Of a stretch of 7,679 nucleotides of DNA, positions 6,396 to 7,679 are shown piece by piece. Position 1 is the first letter of the stretch. Each line of letters opens with the position of its first letter. This DNA is from an uncultured Collinsella sp. GTDB taxonomy: Bacteria; Actinomycetota; Coriobacteriia; Coriobacteriales; Coriobacteriaceae. The stretch covers positions 1-7,679 of the forward strand of contig CABSNX010000089.1 of assembly GCA_902479205.1 (NCBI GenBank), in the 5' to 3' direction. Both the position numbers and the translations under genes were made by a program. Below the pieces are notes generated by a model. It was not told where the DNA came from. It worked only from the letters and a program-made list of their open reading frames with translations, and did no database searches.

Positions 6396-7667
6396 GTGAA
6401 CACAAACGCCTCCTATGACGTCTTGGTAATCGGCGGCGGGGCCTCGGGTCTCGCCGCCGCCATTACGGCCGCACGCGCAGGCAAAAGCGCCTGCATCGTT
6501 GAGCGCGATGTCGCCTGCGGCCTTAAACTCCTTGCGACCGGCAACGGCCGCTGCAATCTCTCAAACGAATCGATTGATCCTCGGCGGTACAACCACCCCG
6601 CTTTCGTCGAATCCGTCATGGGCCCCCAGCCCGAACAAGAGCTCGGCAGTTTCTTCTCCTCGCTAGGCATCATGACGACCTCCGAGGAAGGTCGGCTGTA
6701 CCCGCGCTCCCTTCGCGCCGAATCGGTGCGCGACGCGCTTCTCAACGCTTGCAATCACCTGGATATCACCTTGATCTGTGGAGCAAACGTCGCCTCGGCA
6801 TTCAAAGCCCCCGAAGGCTGGGCACTCCAAATAGACCGTCCCGCGCGAGCACTCAAGGCAAAAAAGCACGACGACCGAAAATCGGAACTCCGCTCGCTTC
6901 GGAAGGCACTCGCCGACACCCCTCGCACGAACGAGACGCTGCAGGCAAAGGCCGTAATTATCGCTACGGGCGGCAACCCTGCCGACATCGCGAAGACGTT
7001 CAATCTTTCCCTCACCCCGCAGCAACCCGTCCTCTGCCCTGTGTCGGCATCGGTCTTCGGCGACCATACTGCGCTCAAGACGCTGGATGGCCTGCGCGTC
7101 CGCGCCCGCTTGACGCTCACCCGCAATCACGAGGAACTCTGGCGCGAAGACGGCGAAGTGCTCTTCCGAACCTTTGGCATCTCGGGCGTTGCCGCCTTTA
7201 ACCTCTCCCGTCGCGTCCAGCGCGGAGACACGATTCTGCTCGACGTTTTCCCCGACCTCTCCAAAGACGAGTTGCTCGATATGCTCAACCAGCGAGTTGA
7301 GTTGCTCGGCGGCTTTTCACCCCGCGACCCCCGCTGGCTCGACGGCATGCTCGCCCCGCAGTTCTCTCACGTTGTCTGCACCGCATTCGAACAGTGCCAC
7401 CCCGGGTCGTACGACGTCATCCATCTGGTCTCAATCCTCAAGCACTTTAAGATGCTCGTCGAGGGAACGACAGAGGAGCATTCGGCCCAGGTCACGCGCG
7501 GTGGCGTGCCCATCGAGAGCGTCTCAGCTCCCAACCTCTGCGTGAGCAACGCGGCAGGCGCCCCACTTTACATCTGTGGCGAGGCGCTCGACATCGATGC
7601 CGATTGCGGCGGTTTCAACCTTGCGTGGGCTTGGATCTCGGGTATTCGCGCTGCAAGCAGCCTATAG
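6396..7667 (+). CDS. HI0933/BaiN/YhiN-family FAD-dependent oxidoreductase
   Basis: This 423-residue flavoprotein has an N-terminal Rossmann FAD site, VIGGGASGLAAA (11-22), followed by the HI0933 family hallmark LLATGNGRCNLSN (45-57). IIATGG (188-193) is the second nucleotide-contact strand, and GEALDIDADCGGFNLAWAWISG (395-416) is the C-terminal FAD-contact motif. Members include BaiN, implicated in gut bile-acid dehydroxylation, and YhiN, of unknown role; the substrate cannot be told from sequence. Residues about 147-183 form a Lys/Arg-rich, hydrophilic stretch before IIATGG, apparently longer than usual. The start is GTG at 6396, immediately after the mrp TAA, with GAGG 5 bases upstream inside mrp. 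No in-frame ATG lies near, and the Rossmann strand begins at residue 7. Translational coupling to mrp is likely. The TAG stop is 12 bases from the window end, so any terminator lies outside. Confidence 0.9.
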   Translation: MNTNASYDVLVIGGGASGLAAAITAARAGKSACIVERDVACGLKLLATGNGRCNLSNESIDPRRYNHPAFVESVMGPQPEQELGSFFSSLGIMTTSEEGRLYPRSLRAESVRDALLNACNHLDITLICGANVASAFKAPEGWALQIDRPARALKAKKHDDRKSELRSLRKALADTPRTNETLQAKAVIIATGGNPADIAKTFNLSLTPQQPVLCPVSASVFGDHTALKTLDGLRVRARLTLTRNHEELWREDGEVLFRTFGISGVAAFNLSRRVQRGDTILLDVFPDLSKDELLDMLNQRVELLGGFSPRDPRWLDGMLAPQFSHVVCTAFEQCHPGSYDVIHLVSILKHFKMLVEGTTEEHSAQVTRGGVPIESVSAPNLCVSNAAGAPLYICGEALDIDADCGGFNLAWAWISGIRAASSL

Positions 7668-7679
7668 CCGCGCAGTCTA

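Noticed and set aside
13..7667. Search for a novel defence system, mobile element, CRISPR array, tRNA or riboswitch
   Set aside because: The five genes are recognisable housekeeping families filling nearly all of the window; the two intergenic gaps (133 and 259 bases) show only promoter, operator and hairpin signals.

Overview
The window looks like an assembled contig from a GC-rich Actinomycetota genome. My best guess is a Coriobacteriia relative such as Collinsella, based on GC-rich codon use, an actinobacterial-type MurJ (NLPN-x-LYEL-xx-GG motif) with a long acidic N-terminal tail, and a GAAC-N4-GTTC-like SOS operator. The genus is an inference; GC content was judged by eye. The first 49 bases are not biological. 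They are an Illumina Nextera i5 adapter (flow-cell tail, 8-base index, Tn5 mosaic end), so genomic sequence starts at base 50.

Left part, minus strand (read from base 5305 down to base 50): uvrA (nucleotide excision repair), then a 133-base gap with a hairpin that may end the uvrA transcript and a possible promoter, then ybaK (Cys-tRNA(Pro) deacylase), then 3 bases later murJ (lipid II flippase). murJ is cut off by the contig edge after about 579 native residues. It carries an unusual cytoplasmic extension of about 250 residues before the first membrane segment, with three copies of a [D/G]ETAV[F/Y]L motif and two copies of a DD[E/D]W-x-PL motif.

Right part, plus strand (bases 5565 to 7667): mrp/apbC, encoding an Fe-S cluster carrier ATPase, directly abutted (TAA then GTG) by a gene for an HI0933/BaiN/YhiN-family FAD-dependent oxidoreductase. 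The 259-base divergent region between uvrA and mrp holds a near-consensus actinobacterial/Gram-positive LexA box on the uvrA side and a sigma-70-type promoter on the mrp side. Only 12 bases follow the last gene.

The content is largely housekeeping: DNA repair, tRNA quality control, cell-wall precursor export, Fe-S assembly and a flavoprotein. I see no mobile element, CRISPR array, rRNA, tRNA or defence locus. The most interesting biology is the repeat-bearing MurJ tail, which could be a phosphorylation or docking platform. The most important technical point is the adapter, which creates a false MurJ C-terminus.
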